DNA from: CATQHB01 sp965262595
GTDB taxonomy: Bacteria; Chloroflexota; Dehalococcoidia; Lucifugimonadales; UBA3495
Assembly: GCA_965262595.1 (NCBI GenBank)
Contig: OZ253548.1
Coordinates: forward strand, 2,790,001-2,854,000
Length of the DNA: 64,000 nucleotides
Direction of reading: 5' to 3'
Shown: positions 7,151 to 15,455 of the stretch, in pieces
How positions within the stretch are numbered: position 1 is the stretch's first letter
Layout: each line of letters opens with the position of its first letter
Position numbers and translations under genes: made by a program
Notes under the pieces: generated by a model
Database searches by the model: none
What the model was told of the DNA's origin: nothing
The model's input: the letters and a program-made list of their open reading frames with translations, nothing else

Positions 7151-9418
7151 ATGACTACTCCGGGCAATGACATCCTTCAAGGCTTAAACCCGGCCCAGAC
7201 GGAAGCGGTGCTGCATACCGAGGGCCCGCTGTTGATTGTGGCCGGGCCGGGAAGCGGCAAAACCCGGGTCATCACCCAACGCATTGCCTATCTGGTGCGA
7301 GAATGCGGCGTAAGTCCCTATGCCATCGCCGCCGTAACTTTCACCAACAAGGCGTCCCGGGAAATGCAGAACCGGATCGGAGGCCTGGTCGGCGGCCGGG
7401 CCGACGCTATCTATGCCGGTACCTTCCACGCCTTTTGCGCGCGGATGCTGCGCCGTCACGGCGATGGCGTGGGCCTGGATTCCAACTATACCATTTACGA
7501 CTCCGACGACCAGTTGTCCATTATCAAGAAAGCGATGGATCAGGCCGAGGTTGATTCCAAGCGCCATAACGCCCGGGCGATGCAGGGTATTATCTCCCGG
7601 GCCAAAAGTCTGCTGATGGATTCGGTGAGTCTGACCCGGCAAGCCCAGATGGATGACGATTTTGTTGCGGAAGCGGCGGGCCGGGTTTATCGCTGCTACG
7701 AGGAAATGCTGGGGAGCCGCAATGCGGTGGACTTTGACGACCTGCTGATGCGCGCGGTACAACTGTTGCAGGACCGGCCCGAGGTGCGGGAGGATTATCA
7801 GCTTCGGTATAAGTATCTTATGGTGGACGAGTTCCAGGACACCAACATCGCTCAGTACCGGTTGGCCAAGCTGCTCACCGGCCCGGACCAGAACATTTGC
7901 GTGGTGGGCGACCCGGACCAATCCATTTACTCCTGGCGCAACGCCGACATCCGCAACATCCTCAGCTTTAAGAGTGACTACCCGGATGCCCGGGTTATTG
8001 CGCTGGAACAGAACTACCGCTCCACCCAAACCATCGTGAGGGCTGCCAAGAGTCTGATTTCCAACAATAGTATGCGGGAGGCCAAGGACCTGACCACCGA
8101 AAACCCGGTTGGGGCTGAGGTGGTGATTCATGAAGCGTTGGACCAAGAGGCGGAAGCCGCCTTTGTGGTCAAGCAGGTAAGCGATCTGTCCCGAAGGGAA
8201 GGGGTGCGGCCCGGCCGCTGCGCCGTGATGTACCGAATCAATGCCCAGTCCCGCGCGCTGGAGGAAGCCTGCCTGAAACAGGGGATGCAGTACCGCATCG
8301 TCGGCGGCATCCGGTTCTACCACCGGCGGGAAATCAGGGACCTGTTGGCCTATCTCTTCTTGCTGTACAACCCCCGGGACGACGTTAATCTGGCCCGGGC
8401 GATAAATACGCCGCCCCGGGGCATTGGGGATAAGTCGATACGGGATTTGACCGGCTGGTCGATTCAGCAAGACTTTTCCGTTTATGAGGCCATCCGGCGC
8501 ATTGCCGAGGCCAGGGCCGCCGGCCTACCCTGCCCGGCTCCCCTGGCTTCCCGCGCCTATACCGCCGTCGCCAAGTTCGGCGACTTGTTGGGGCGTCTGG
8601 CCGCGCTGATGGTCAAGATGCCGGTGGTGGACCTGATTAAGCTGATATTGGCCGAAACCGGGCTGGAAGAATACATTCAGAAGAATGACGAAAACCCGGA
8701 AGAGCGGCTGGAAAACATCAGAGAGTTTATGAACCTGGCCGGAGAATATGGCGCCGAATCCCCGGAAGACAGCCTGGCGACCCTCCTGGAGCGGGTTTCC
8801 CTGGTGTCCGACGTGGATAGCTATGAGGAATCGGAGGAAACGGTTACCCTCATTACCCTGCACCAGGCCAAGGGACTGGAGTTTCCGGTGGTATTCATCG
8901 TGGGCCTGGAAGAGGGCCTGCTGCCGCACAGCCGGTCAATGGACAGTAATCAGGAGATGGAAGAGGAACGGCGTCTTTGCTATGTGGGCATCACTCGGGC
9001 CAAGGAAAAGCTATACCTGGTGCGGGCTTTCCGCCGGACGATGTGGGGCAATTCCGGGCAAACGCTGCGTTCCCGCTTCCTGGATGAGATTCCAGAGGAG
9101 CTTACCGCTTACGCCCGCAGCCCGGGCAGCCCGGTAACCGGCCCCGGCAGGGCAAGCGCCGCCATGACACGCCCCTCCTTCCGCAGCCGAATGACCACCT
9201 GGGAACCTGACCCGTCTCCGTCGTCCCCGGCCCGGCCGGCAGTTCCCCAGTTCGTACCGACAATTGGCGACCTGGTGCGCCACGACAAGTTTGGCGAGGG
9301 CACGGTTATGGCTTGCGAGGAATGGGGCAACGACTACGAAGTTTCCATCCGCTTCGACGGCGGTGAACTGCGGCGGCTTCTGCTCGGCTATGCCTTCCTG
9401 GAAAAAGTAGAAGAGTAG
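7151..9418 (+). CDS. pcrA: UvrD/PcrA-type ATP-dependent DNA helicase
   Basis: A superfamily 1A 3'-5' helicase of 755 residues, acting in nucleotide excision repair and in clearing RecA or stalled forks. All hallmark motifs are present in order: L-N-P-A-Q-T-E-A-V (Q motif) near 12, Walker A G-P-G-S-G-K-T at 32-38, T-F-T-N-K-A (Ia), D-E-F-Q-D-T-N (Walker B), Q-S-I-Y-S-W-R (III), Q-N-Y-R-S-T (IV), L-H-Q-A-K-G-L-E-F (V) and Y-V-G-I-T-R-A-K (VI). The C-terminus has the PcrA-like tail V-R-H-D-K-F-G-E-G-T-V. The ATG at 7151 is chosen because homology begins there; a GTG 60 nt upstream is less likely. Confidence 0.95.
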   Translation: MTTPGNDILQGLNPAQTEAVLHTEGPLLIVAGPGSGKTRVITQRIAYLVRECGVSPYAIAAVTFTNKASREMQNRIGGLVGGRADAIYAGTFHAFCARMLRRHGDGVGLDSNYTIYDSDDQLSIIKKAMDQAEVDSKRHNARAMQGIISRAKSLLMDSVSLTRQAQMDDDFVAEAAGRVYRCYEEMLGSRNAVDFDDLLMRAVQLLQDRPEVREDYQLRYKYLMVDEFQDTNIAQYRLAKLLTGPDQNICVVGDPDQSIYSWRNADIRNILSFKSDYPDARVIALEQNYRSTQTIVRAAKSLISNNSMREAKDLTTENPVGAEVVIHEALDQEAEAAFVVKQVSDLSRREGVRPGRCAVMYRINAQSRALEEACLKQGMQYRIVGGIRFYHRREIRDLLAYLFLLYNPRDDVNLARAINTPPRGIGDKSIRDLTGWSIQQDFSVYEAIRRIAEARAAGLPCPAPLASRAYTAVAKFGDLLGRLAALMVKMPVVDLIKLILAETGLEEYIQKNDENPEERLENIREFMNLAGEYGAESPEDSLATLLERVSLVSDVDSYEESEETVTLITLHQAKGLEFPVVFIVGLEEGLLPHSRSMDSNQEMEEERRLCYVGITRAKEKLYLVRAFRRTMWGNSGQTLRSRFLDEIPEELTAYARSPGSPVTGPGRASAAMTRPSFRSRMTTWEPDPSPSSPARPAVPQFVPTIGDLVRHDKFGEGTVMACEEWGNDYEVSIRFDGGELRRLLLGYAFLEKVEE

Positions 9419-9460
9419 GCCAATTAGGACCAACTAGGACCAACTAGGACCAACACCGAC
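9419..9460 (+). repeat. Short tandem repeat after the helicase gene
   Basis: Four near-identical 10-11 bp units (aattaggacc, then aactaggacc three times) directly follow the stop codon. Confidence 0.7.
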
Positions 9461-9527
9461 CCTACTCCTCGTTTGTCCTGGCCGGTTCTGCCCGTTGTCA
9501 ACACGCTCGCAGCTAACGGTACCGCCT

Positions 9528-10178
9528 CTACTGCGACTTGGCCAACTCTCCGAAAACGTCGTGCCAGGTTTCCGGGTCGCCCCGTGCCATGCCGGCCCGG
9601 TAGGTTATCAAACCCTGGGAGTCGAAGGCTATCTTGGTGGACTGGATGGTTACGTGCAAGTCGGCCAGAACCGGCCCCACCGGATTGGCTACCGGCCAGG
9701 GATAGCCGCGCTCCTGGCGGAAGCTTTCCAGCCGGTCAATGCTTTCAATCTGCCTGGAATGGGTGCCCACCGCGTAAAAGGCTACTTTATCGGCGTAATC
9801 GGGGTAAATCTCTTTCAACTGCCGTAACTCGGCAGTGCAAATCCCTCAAGTGGTGGCGAAGAAGAAAAGGAAGGTGGGTTTACCCTCCGCCAGCAAGGTC
9901 TCCGACGAGACCTTTTCCCCGTCCACCAATTCCAGGGTAAAGTCGGGAATACGGTAGCCGACCTTATTGCCCGCATCCGGGAGGGACGGCCCAACCGCCG
10001 GTAGGCTGACGTCCGCCGACACAACCCGGTTAACCGTTTCAACCGTTTCAGTCATTTCAGTTGCCGACGGTGCGCCGGAGGCGCCGCAGGCCCCGACCAG
10101 CAAGGCCACCGCCAGTGCCGCGGCCACCGACCGGGCGCTCACCGGCCTTAAATTATGCGCCAGACCCCCTAGGTTCAT
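9528..10178 (-). CDS. TlpA/redoxin-like lipoprotein, probable selenoprotein (U-x-x-C)
   Basis: The frame runs 216 residues if the TGA at 9846-9848 is read as selenocysteine (position 111). The ATG has a GGAGG site about 7 nt upstream. The signal peptide ends in the lipobox L-L-V-G-A-C (Cys 31), so the domain lies outside the membrane. The thioredoxin fold follows: Y-R-I-P-D-F-T-L, P-T-F-L-F-F-F-A-T-T, then U-G-I-C-T-A-E-L. In TlpA/ResA relatives this last motif is the catalytic C-x-x-C, so TGA replaces the attacking cysteine. After it come the usual strand with V-A-F-Y-A-V-G and a late Gly-rich strand. A perfect 7-bp hairpin follows the TGA. It should be a thiol-disulfide or peroxide reductase. 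A nonsense mutation is the alternative, but the intact downstream half argues against it. Confidence 0.85.
9818..9836 (-). promoter_or_regulatory. Bacterial SECIS-like hairpin after the TGA of the TlpA-like gene
   Basis: Reading the minus strand, actgccg pairs perfectly with cggcagt around a five-base loop, agtta. The loop starts 16 nt after the TGA and its second base is G, as in the published bacterial SECIS model. It lies within the coding sequence. Confidence 0.75.
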
Positions 10179-10493
10179 TGAACACCTCCAATTTGGGACG
10201 GACTGTATGGCGCGGGCCGGAGTTACTTGATACGTGCTATTCCGGAAATATTGCCGGGTAACCGCCTTCTATTTTATCACAAGGGGGCCGCCGGTTTATC
10301 ACAAGGGGGCCGCCGGTTTATCACAAGGGGGCCGCCGGTTAGCCGGGCGTTCCACCGGCTGCCGCGAGCTATTTTCGGCTGCCAAGGTGTCGCCCAATCG
10401 GCATATATCGGACTCCGGCGGTTGACATATACCGGGCCGGCATAGATGATAGGCAACAATTTCGCACCACAATTTCGGTAAGGAGGCGCACCA
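10179..10493. other. Intergenic region with a tandem repeat
   Basis: The gap between two divergent genes holds three copies of a 22-bp unit at 10272-10340 (see that entry). No gene is seen. The dehydrogenase ribosome-binding site, taaggagg, is at about 10478-10485. Confidence 0.55.
10272..10340 (+). repeat. 22-bp tandem repeat, three copies
   Basis: The unit tttatcacaagggggccgcc plus gg occurs three times in direct succession between the TlpA-like and dehydrogenase genes. Confidence 0.85.
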
Positions 10494-11588
10494 GTGAAGG
10501 CTGCCGTTTTGTATGAGTATGGTCAACCGTTGGTGGTTGAAGATGTGGATTTGGACGAACCCAAGGCTGGGGAAGTGCTGGTAAAAATCGGGGCTGCCGG
10601 AGTCTGCCGCAGCGACCGACACTTTATGCACGGCGACGCCAATATCAACCTGCCCGCCGTCCTGGGACACGAGGGCGCCGGCACGGTGGAAAAAGTCGGG
10701 CCGGGCGTAACCCTAACCAAACCCGGCGATCAGGTAATACTCTCCTTTGTCCCGGCTTGCGGCCGCTGCAAGTCCTGCCTGGAGGGCCACTCCAACGTCT
10801 GCGACCTGCACATGGCGACCGGCCCTTTTATGCTGGACGGCACTACCCGCCTCCACAAAAACGGCCAGGACATTCACCACATGGGTAAGGTGGCCTGCTT
10901 TGCCGAGTACGCCGTGGTTCCCGAGACCGGCTGTATTCCCACCTCCACTCAACTGCCGATGGACAAGGCGGCGATGATTGGCTGCTGCGTCCCCACCGGC
11001 GTGGGCGCCACCATGTTCAGCGCCAACGTTCAGCCGGGCAGCACTGTGGCGGTAGTGGGCTGCGGCGGCGTGGGCCTGAACGTGATTATGGGCGCCAAAC
11101 TGCTCAATGCCGGTAAGATAATCGCGGTGGATATTCGGGAAAGCCAACTGGAGTTCGCCATGAAGTTTGGCGCGACCCACTCGGTCAACGCCGCCGACCG
11201 GGACCCGGTGGCTCAGGTGAGGGAGCTTACCGGCGGGCGCGGCGCCGACTATACCTTTGAGGTTTTCGGCTCCGCCGAGACGGTCAAGGCCGCCTATGAT
11301 ATGTGCGGCAAGAACGGGACGGTAACGGTGGTGGGCATTGCCCCGATGGGCGCCGAGGCCCCGATCAACGCGGTTGACCTGGTACGCAACGAGAAGACGA
11401 TCCGCGGCACCTATTACGGCTCGGCCCGCTCCCGTACCGATATGCCCACCATGGTTGACCTGTACCTGTCCGGCAAGCTTAACCTGGACGACCTGGTGGT
11501 CCGTCATTACTCGCTGGATCAGATAAACGAGGCTTACGGCGATATGGATAAGGGCGAAATCGGCCGGGGGGCCATCGTCTTTTCCTGA
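10494..11588 (+). CDS. Zinc-dependent alcohol dehydrogenase (MDR superfamily)
   Basis: A 364-residue medium-chain dehydrogenase/reductase. Visible features are the catalytic zinc ligands in G-V-C-R-S-D-R-H (Cys about 38) and G-H-E-G-A-G-T-V (His about 61), the structural zinc cluster C-G-R-C-K-S-C-L-E-G-H-S-N-V-C at about 88-103, and the Rossmann motif V-G-C-G-G-V-G. It should oxidise an alcohol or reduce an aldehyde with NAD(P); the substrate is not evident. It resembles the class III / aryl-alcohol branch in length. The GTG start is supported by taaggagg 8 nt upstream. A tandem repeat region separates it from the GrdB-like gene on the same strand. Confidence 0.92.
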   Translation: MKAAVLYEYGQPLVVEDVDLDEPKAGEVLVKIGAAGVCRSDRHFMHGDANINLPAVLGHEGAGTVEKVGPGVTLTKPGDQVILSFVPACGRCKSCLEGHSNVCDLHMATGPFMLDGTTRLHKNGQDIHHMGKVACFAEYAVVPETGCIPTSTQLPMDKAAMIGCCVPTGVGATMFSANVQPGSTVAVVGCGGVGLNVIMGAKLLNAGKIIAVDIRESQLEFAMKFGATHSVNAADRDPVAQVRELTGGRGADYTFEVFGSAETVKAAYDMCGKNGTVTVVGIAPMGAEAPINAVDLVRNEKTIRGTYYGSARSRTDMPTMVDLYLSGKLNLDDLVVRHYSLDQINEAYGDMDKGEIGRGAIVFS

Positions 11589-11628
11589 CCGCCTGTTCCG
11601 GGCCGCCTGTTCCTGGCCGTCTGTTCCG

Positions 11629-11745
11629 GATAGACCGGTCGGCGGTTGGACCGGTCGGTAGATAGATATACCAGTCGGCGGTTGGACCGGTCGGTAGATA
11701 GATATACCGGTCGGTAGATAGGTCGATAGTGGCCGGCAAGTCAAC
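11629..11745 (+). repeat. Tandem repeat between the dehydrogenase and GrdB-like genes
   Basis: Alternating units built from gaccggtcggtagatagata and ccagtcggcggttg fill the gap. Similar gcctgttcc units follow the dehydrogenase stop at 11588. Confidence 0.75.
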
Positions 11746-11770
11746 AGTCACCAGGTCAAAGGAGGCGACT

Positions 11771-12967
11771 ATGCCCAGGTTGGATACGCTCAGCGAAGTT
11801 CAGCGCCGAACCCTGGAGTTCTTCCCCTGTCTGGAGCATGACACTGCTCCCTGGGTTGCTCCGGTCCGACCCCTGGCCCAAAGCCGGGTGGCCCTGGTAA
11901 CCTCTGCCGGGCTGCATCTGCGCGATGACCGGCCATTCTCCCGGGATGACAAGGGCGGAGAGTCCGGTTATCGGGTAATTCCCAGCGACTGCAACCCGGT
12001 TGATGTGATGCAGAGCCATTTCAGCATCGGCTTCGACCATACCGGCATCTACCGCGACCTGAACGTCACCTTTCCGGTTGACCGCCTGCGCGAGCTGGCA
12101 GAGCGGGGCGTAATCGGCAGCGTTTCCGATAACTATTACTCCTTTATGGGCGCCCTCCGCGACCCCGGCCGGGTGATCGAGGAGACCGGCCCGGAGGTGG
12201 CCGGGCGGCTCCGGGATGAGGACGTGGACGTGGCCCTGCTCACCCCTACTTGACCCCTATGCACCCACACCGTGAGTGTGCTTTCCCGGGTTTTTGAGCA
12301 GCATGGAATTGCCACCACTACTATCGCTATGGTGCGGGAGCATGCCGAAAGGGTGAAACCGCCCCGCGCCCTGTTCGTGCCCTTCTACTTCGGATTTGCC
12401 CTGGGCAGGCCCGACGACCCGGAGTATCAACACCGGGTAATCCAGGCCGCGCTGGACTTGCTGCAGGCTCCGCAGGGGCCGGTATTGGCCGACTTCCCCG
12501 ACAACGGGGAGCCGGTTATTATGCCCCAAGCCTCTCAGGTAGATGCCAAGCCGGCCCAGGCCGGCCGGAGCGCCGCCGACGAGGTAACCGCCCTGCGCGC
12601 CTTCTACGAGCGTTGGGTGGAAGGTCATTCCGGACGCACCGCCGTCGGTCTCAGCGGCATACCGCAGCGACGCTTCCGCGGTATGGTCCGTTTTCTGGAG
12701 TCCTGCGCCCAGGGCGAGGACGCTGACCTGACGGAGCGGCCCGACGGGATATCCCGGCCTCAGTTCATTCGCTACTGCGCCGATGACCTGAAAGCCTTCT
12801 ATTATGAGGCCAGGATGGCCCAGCATCGGGAAGCCGACGAGGCTGCCCTGCATCACTGGTTTTGGGGAGAGACTGCCGGCGGAAAGCTGATTGCCGAAGT
12901 CGCCGCAAAGTTGAACTCCACCGAAGACCCGGACCTGCGGGCAATAGCCTACGGTCTGGCCCGGTAG
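11771..12967 (+). CDS. Glycine/sarcosine/betaine reductase selenoprotein B-like protein (UGA-encoded Sec)
   Basis: The frame runs 398 residues if TGA at 12251-12253 is read as selenocysteine (position 161). The ATG at 11771 has a near-perfect aaaggaggcgact leader. Before the TGA come the family features of GrdB/PrdB-like proteins: V-A-L-V-T-S-A-G-L-H near 40, a D-C-N-P-V-D segment, the H-F-S-I-G-F-D-H and Y-R-D-L-N-V-T-F-P-V-D-R-L stretch, then D-V-A-L-L-T-P-T. The motif itself is U-P-L-C-T-H-T, followed by the G-I-A-T-T-T-I-A strand. In classical GrdB the Sec attacks the substrate Schiff base formed on a proprotein subunit. No GrdA, GrdC or GrdE partner is nearby, so this is a standalone branch of unknown substrate. 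A hairpin follows the TGA. Confidence 0.85.
12266..12280 (+). promoter_or_regulatory. Bacterial SECIS-like hairpin after the TGA of the GrdB-like gene
   Basis: A 5-bp stem, cacac with gtgtg, closes a loop cgtga. The loop begins 17 nt after the TGA and has G as its second base. The stem is short, so this is weaker than the other two hairpins alone. Confidence 0.6.
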
Positions 12968-12978
12968 CCGGGATTCAG

Positions 12979-13077
12979 ACATGGATATAAAGGATTAACA
13001 GGATTTGTTAGTAGGTTTGGAAAGTTTCTTCGCCTAATCCAATAAATATCCTGTATATCCGGTGCATCCATGTAAAT
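12979..13077. repeat. Long imperfect palindrome after the GrdB-like gene
   Basis: The arms acatggatataaaggat...acaggat and atcctgtatatcc...atccatgt can fold into a hairpin with a loop of about 50 nt. It may serve as a transcription end or be a dispersed intergenic repeat; no T-run follows it. Confidence 0.6.
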
Positions 13078-13091
13078 TAAGGACGCTGCAA

Positions 13092-13535
13092 GTGGATGAT
13101 GTCGTAGTTAAGCTGGTGGAAACGGAGGCGGACCTGGAAGGCGCCATCAATGTGCGGATGCGAGTGTTCGTAGTTGAGCAGGCCATCCCTGCCGAGCTGG
13201 AACTGGATGAGGATGACGCAATTGCTACCCATGCCGTCGCCTTGCACCGGGGAGAGGCTATCGGCGCCGGACGCCTGGTAGAGCAGGATGGCGAGGCCGG
13301 TCGTGTCGGCAGAATAGGCCGCATGGCCGTTGACTCAACCTGGCGGCGGCAAGGCGTTGGTGGGCTGATCCTGCAATTCCTGGAGGACGAAGCCCGCACC
13401 CGGGGACTGACCCGCTGCATCCTCCATGCCCAGGAATACGTCAAGGATTTTTACGCCGGCTCCGGCTACCGGGAGCAGGGCAGCGTTTTCCTGGAGGCGA
13501 ACATACCCCACATTGAGATGTGGAAGGAGTTGTAG
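13092..13535 (+). CDS. GNAT family N-acetyltransferase
   Basis: About 147 residues from a GTG at 13092, preceded by taaggac about 8 nt upstream; an in-frame GTG at 13062 is an alternative. The acetyl-CoA site is clear: I-G-R-M-A-V-D-S-T-W-R-R-Q-G-V-G-G, the motif A R/Q-x-x-G-x-G/A loop, followed by helix A-R-T-R-G-L and a late Y-x-x-x-G-Y element (D-F-Y-A-G-S-G-Y). The N-terminal R-x-R-V-F-V-V-E-Q element is seen in ElaA-like and related acetyltransferases. The substrate is unknown. A large palindrome lies just upstream. Confidence 0.9.
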   Translation: MDDVVVKLVETEADLEGAINVRMRVFVVEQAIPAELELDEDDAIATHAVALHRGEAIGAGRLVEQDGEAGRVGRIGRMAVDSTWRRQGVGGLILQFLEDEARTRGLTRCILHAQEYVKDFYAGSGYREQGSVFLEANIPHIEMWKEL

Positions 13536-13539
13536 GCCT

Positions 13540-14142
13540 TTAAGCCCCTCCCATTTTCGCCTCCCCGGTAGGGATTGCGCCAACAGTCGAAGGTGAATCA
13601 TCACCCCTTAATAGACTGTATCCTCGTTGGTTCTCAATGTGCGTTGCTATTCGCTTAATCAATTCCCGCTTCCGCTCTTTGCTGCGGGTTCTAATGCCAA
13701 AGCGGGCTGCTAATTGAGCCAACACAGCAAGAGGTTCCCCTGATTGCTCAAGCGCTGCCACAATATCAGAAGTCTTGGATTGGGATAATTCTTGCTCCAA
13801 CTTGCAAGCCCGTTCTTCTGCGTCACCGTGAGTGCCGATTCTCTTGGGCCTTGTCGCCGTTGATTCTCTCAACCCTAGCAGTCTCCTAAGACCAGCGTCT
13901 CTGTTTGCCCGATCTGCCAAAATATCAAGGCGTGACAGTCCTTCCGATAGTTCCTGACTCGATTCTAATGTTGGAACAGTTTCTACCAATAGACGCAATT
14001 TCTCCAAGAAACTCTGGGTTTCAGTCAACGTCCGCAAGAGTTCACTCTTCTCCTCATTTGAAGGGAGTGAGGTTAGCAAAACCTTTACGCCTTTGAACAA
14101 GGCTTCCGTTGGATAATGGGATGTTTGTTTCTTCATGTTCAT
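13540..14142 (-). CDS. Helical protein with a SAP/Rho-N-like motif, partner of ParA
   Basis: A 200-residue protein that I do not recognise as a known family. Residues 25-130 are charged helices. Residues about 138-172 (L-A-V-L-A-Q-L-A-A-R-F-G-I then R-K-R-E-L-I-K-R-I) have the shape of a SAP or Rho-N helix-extended-helix, a small nucleic-acid-binding fold. The start codon overlaps the ParA stop by 4 bp, so translation is probably coupled. By position it could be the DNA-binding partner of the ParA ATPase, in place of ParB. Base composition is lower in GC than the flanks, which suggests transfer. Confidence 0.65.
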   Translation of the reverse strand: MNMKKQTSHYPTEALFKGVKVLLTSLPSNEEKSELLRTLTETQSFLEKLRLLVETVPTLESSQELSEGLSRLDILADRANRDAGLRRLLGLRESTATRPKRIGTHGDAEERACKLEQELSQSKTSDIVAALEQSGEPLAVLAQLAARFGIRTRSKERKRELIKRIATHIENQRGYSLLRGDDSPSTVGAIPTGEAKMGGA

Positions 14143-15086
14143 GGAGATGATCCTAGTCTAGCAATTAATTGTCTTGTTATTTCAGGATATTCATTGTTAC
14201 GTGCCACTCGCCGAGCGTTGTCTGAGTTGTGCTCCCAAACGGGAACACGGTTCTCGGCGGCCTCGCTGTATCCAATCAATTCAGTTGTGTATTTCGAAAC
14301 CACCTTTCCTTGGGCGAAATCTCTTAAGGCTATAGAGCTCATAGTCGTTTCGTGCGTGTTAGTTATCATACTCCCGCCCATCCTAACCTTGACGAATACG
14401 ATAGCTCCGAGATCAGCTACAGTATGCTCTCCGCTCGACCCGGCTAGAGGTTGAGCGGCTGAAATACCTTCGCCTATCTCCCGTATTTTCCTGGTTAGGA
14501 TGTTCAACCCAATGGTGGACAGGTGGTCCGGAATAGCAGTCACGACGTAATAGTCGCTGGCGTGAAGAGCGTTCTGGGTCATCAGGTACAAGTTCGGTGG
14601 GCAATCAATAACCACCCAATCGTACCTATCGCTGACATTTTCTATGACCTTCGCGAGGAAAGAACGTTCTTTCAGATACAGTTGTGCGTTCTGCCGAAGT
14701 GCCTGCATAGTTGGGAACGTCCCAACTATTTGACCATCACGACTTAGGTCCTCGCCAAGCAACTCTATATCACAGGGAATCAAATCCAATCCAGAAATGG
14801 GATGGCGTCCAATTACGACGGTATCATTCCAAATTGCTCTCCTTACATCTAGCGCACGGCCCTGTATGAACTGCTCGTACAAGTTCTTTATTGTTCCAAT
14901 GCTCTGCTTACGTCGCTCCCATTGCTCAATACTAGCACAGAGGAACGTCAAGTTCGTCTGTGGGTCGATGTCGATCATTAGCACTTTCTTGCGGTAGTGT
15001 TGAGCCAGCGAACACGACACATGGTATGCTGTCGTAGTTTTCCCAACTCCTCCCTTATAGTTGATGAACGAAACCACTATAGGCAT
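14139..15086 (-). CDS. ParA/MinD-type partition ATPase
   Basis: A 315-residue P-loop ATPase. It begins with the deviant Walker A box N-Y-K-G-G-V-G-K-T-T (residues 9-18, signature Lys 11), then D-I-D-P-Q-T-N-L (the A' box) at about 38-45, and the Walker B region V-V-I-D-C-P-P. Proteins of this kind dimerise on ATP, bind DNA non-specifically and move plasmids, chromosomal origins or protein assemblies. There is no neighbouring ParB or replication gene, only the coupled SAP-like gene. The lower GC and unusual codon use suggest an integrated plasmid-type or defence-type pair rather than the host's main Par system. Confidence 0.9.
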   Translation of the reverse strand: MPIVVSFINYKGGVGKTTTAYHVSCSLAQHYRKKVLMIDIDPQTNLTFLCASIEQWERRKQSIGTIKNLYEQFIQGRALDVRRAIWNDTVVIGRHPISGLDLIPCDIELLGEDLSRDGQIVGTFPTMQALRQNAQLYLKERSFLAKVIENVSDRYDWVVIDCPPNLYLMTQNALHASDYYVVTAIPDHLSTIGLNILTRKIREIGEGISAAQPLAGSSGEHTVADLGAIVFVKVRMGGSMITNTHETTMSSIALRDFAQGKVVSKYTTELIGYSEAAENRVPVWEHNSDNARRVARNNEYPEITRQLIARLGSSP

Positions 15087-15304
15087 TACTTATAAGCCCT
15101 CGATCCCTTCAATAGCTTGCCGCCTTAGTAATTGATTAACCTTGGTGACTATCGTACCAGTATGGAGCTACTTATAACAATAACACTAGAACCGCTTCCA
15201 GATATATTTGAAAGCGGCTCACCCTAAGCAAAACCACCGCTCACCTTGAGCTTGTCGAAGGACCACCGTATCCAACCCTCAACTGAAGGTCAGGGGCGGG
15301 GGCC
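15087..15304. other. Intergenic region with hairpin and palindromic repeat
   Basis: An imperfect palindrome at about 15190-15221 (accgcttccagatat against atatttgaaagcgg) is followed by a copy of the small dispersed repeat (ccgctcaccttgagcttg) at 15237-15262. No gene is seen. The promoter of the ParA operon should lie just above 15086. Confidence 0.5.
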
Positions 15305-15439
15305 TCAATGGTGGTAAGTGACCGTTTCGGTGAGGTAGTTGCTCAGCCGTGAGTTGCCCCGGCGCTGCGGCGCAGAATGGCTTTCGGGCTGAGCCAACCA
15401 CCCGCCCAAAGCTCGCAGCAAAGTCTTAATGACGTTCAT
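15305..15439 (-). CDS. Possible 44-residue small protein
   Basis: An ATG at 15439 with GGGAG about 6 nt upstream opens a 44-codon frame ending in TGA. The product starts M-N-V-I-K-T-L-L-R-A-L-G-G-W-L-A, an amphipathic helix, and ends in a polar basic tail. It lies 16 bp after the HEPN-like gene on the same strand, so it could be its small partner. No homologue is known to me; coding status rests only on the ribosome-binding site and spacing. Confidence 0.4.
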   Translation of the reverse strand: MNVIKTLLRALGGWLAQPESHSAPQRRGNSRLSNYLTETVTYHH

Positions 15440-15455
15440 CTTCTCCCGCTTTGCC

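Noticed and set aside
7184..8470. A 428-codon open frame antisense to the helicase gene
   Set aside because: It is a by-product of high GC in the real gene's frame; the composition is rich in H, R, G and Q and no family is recognisable.
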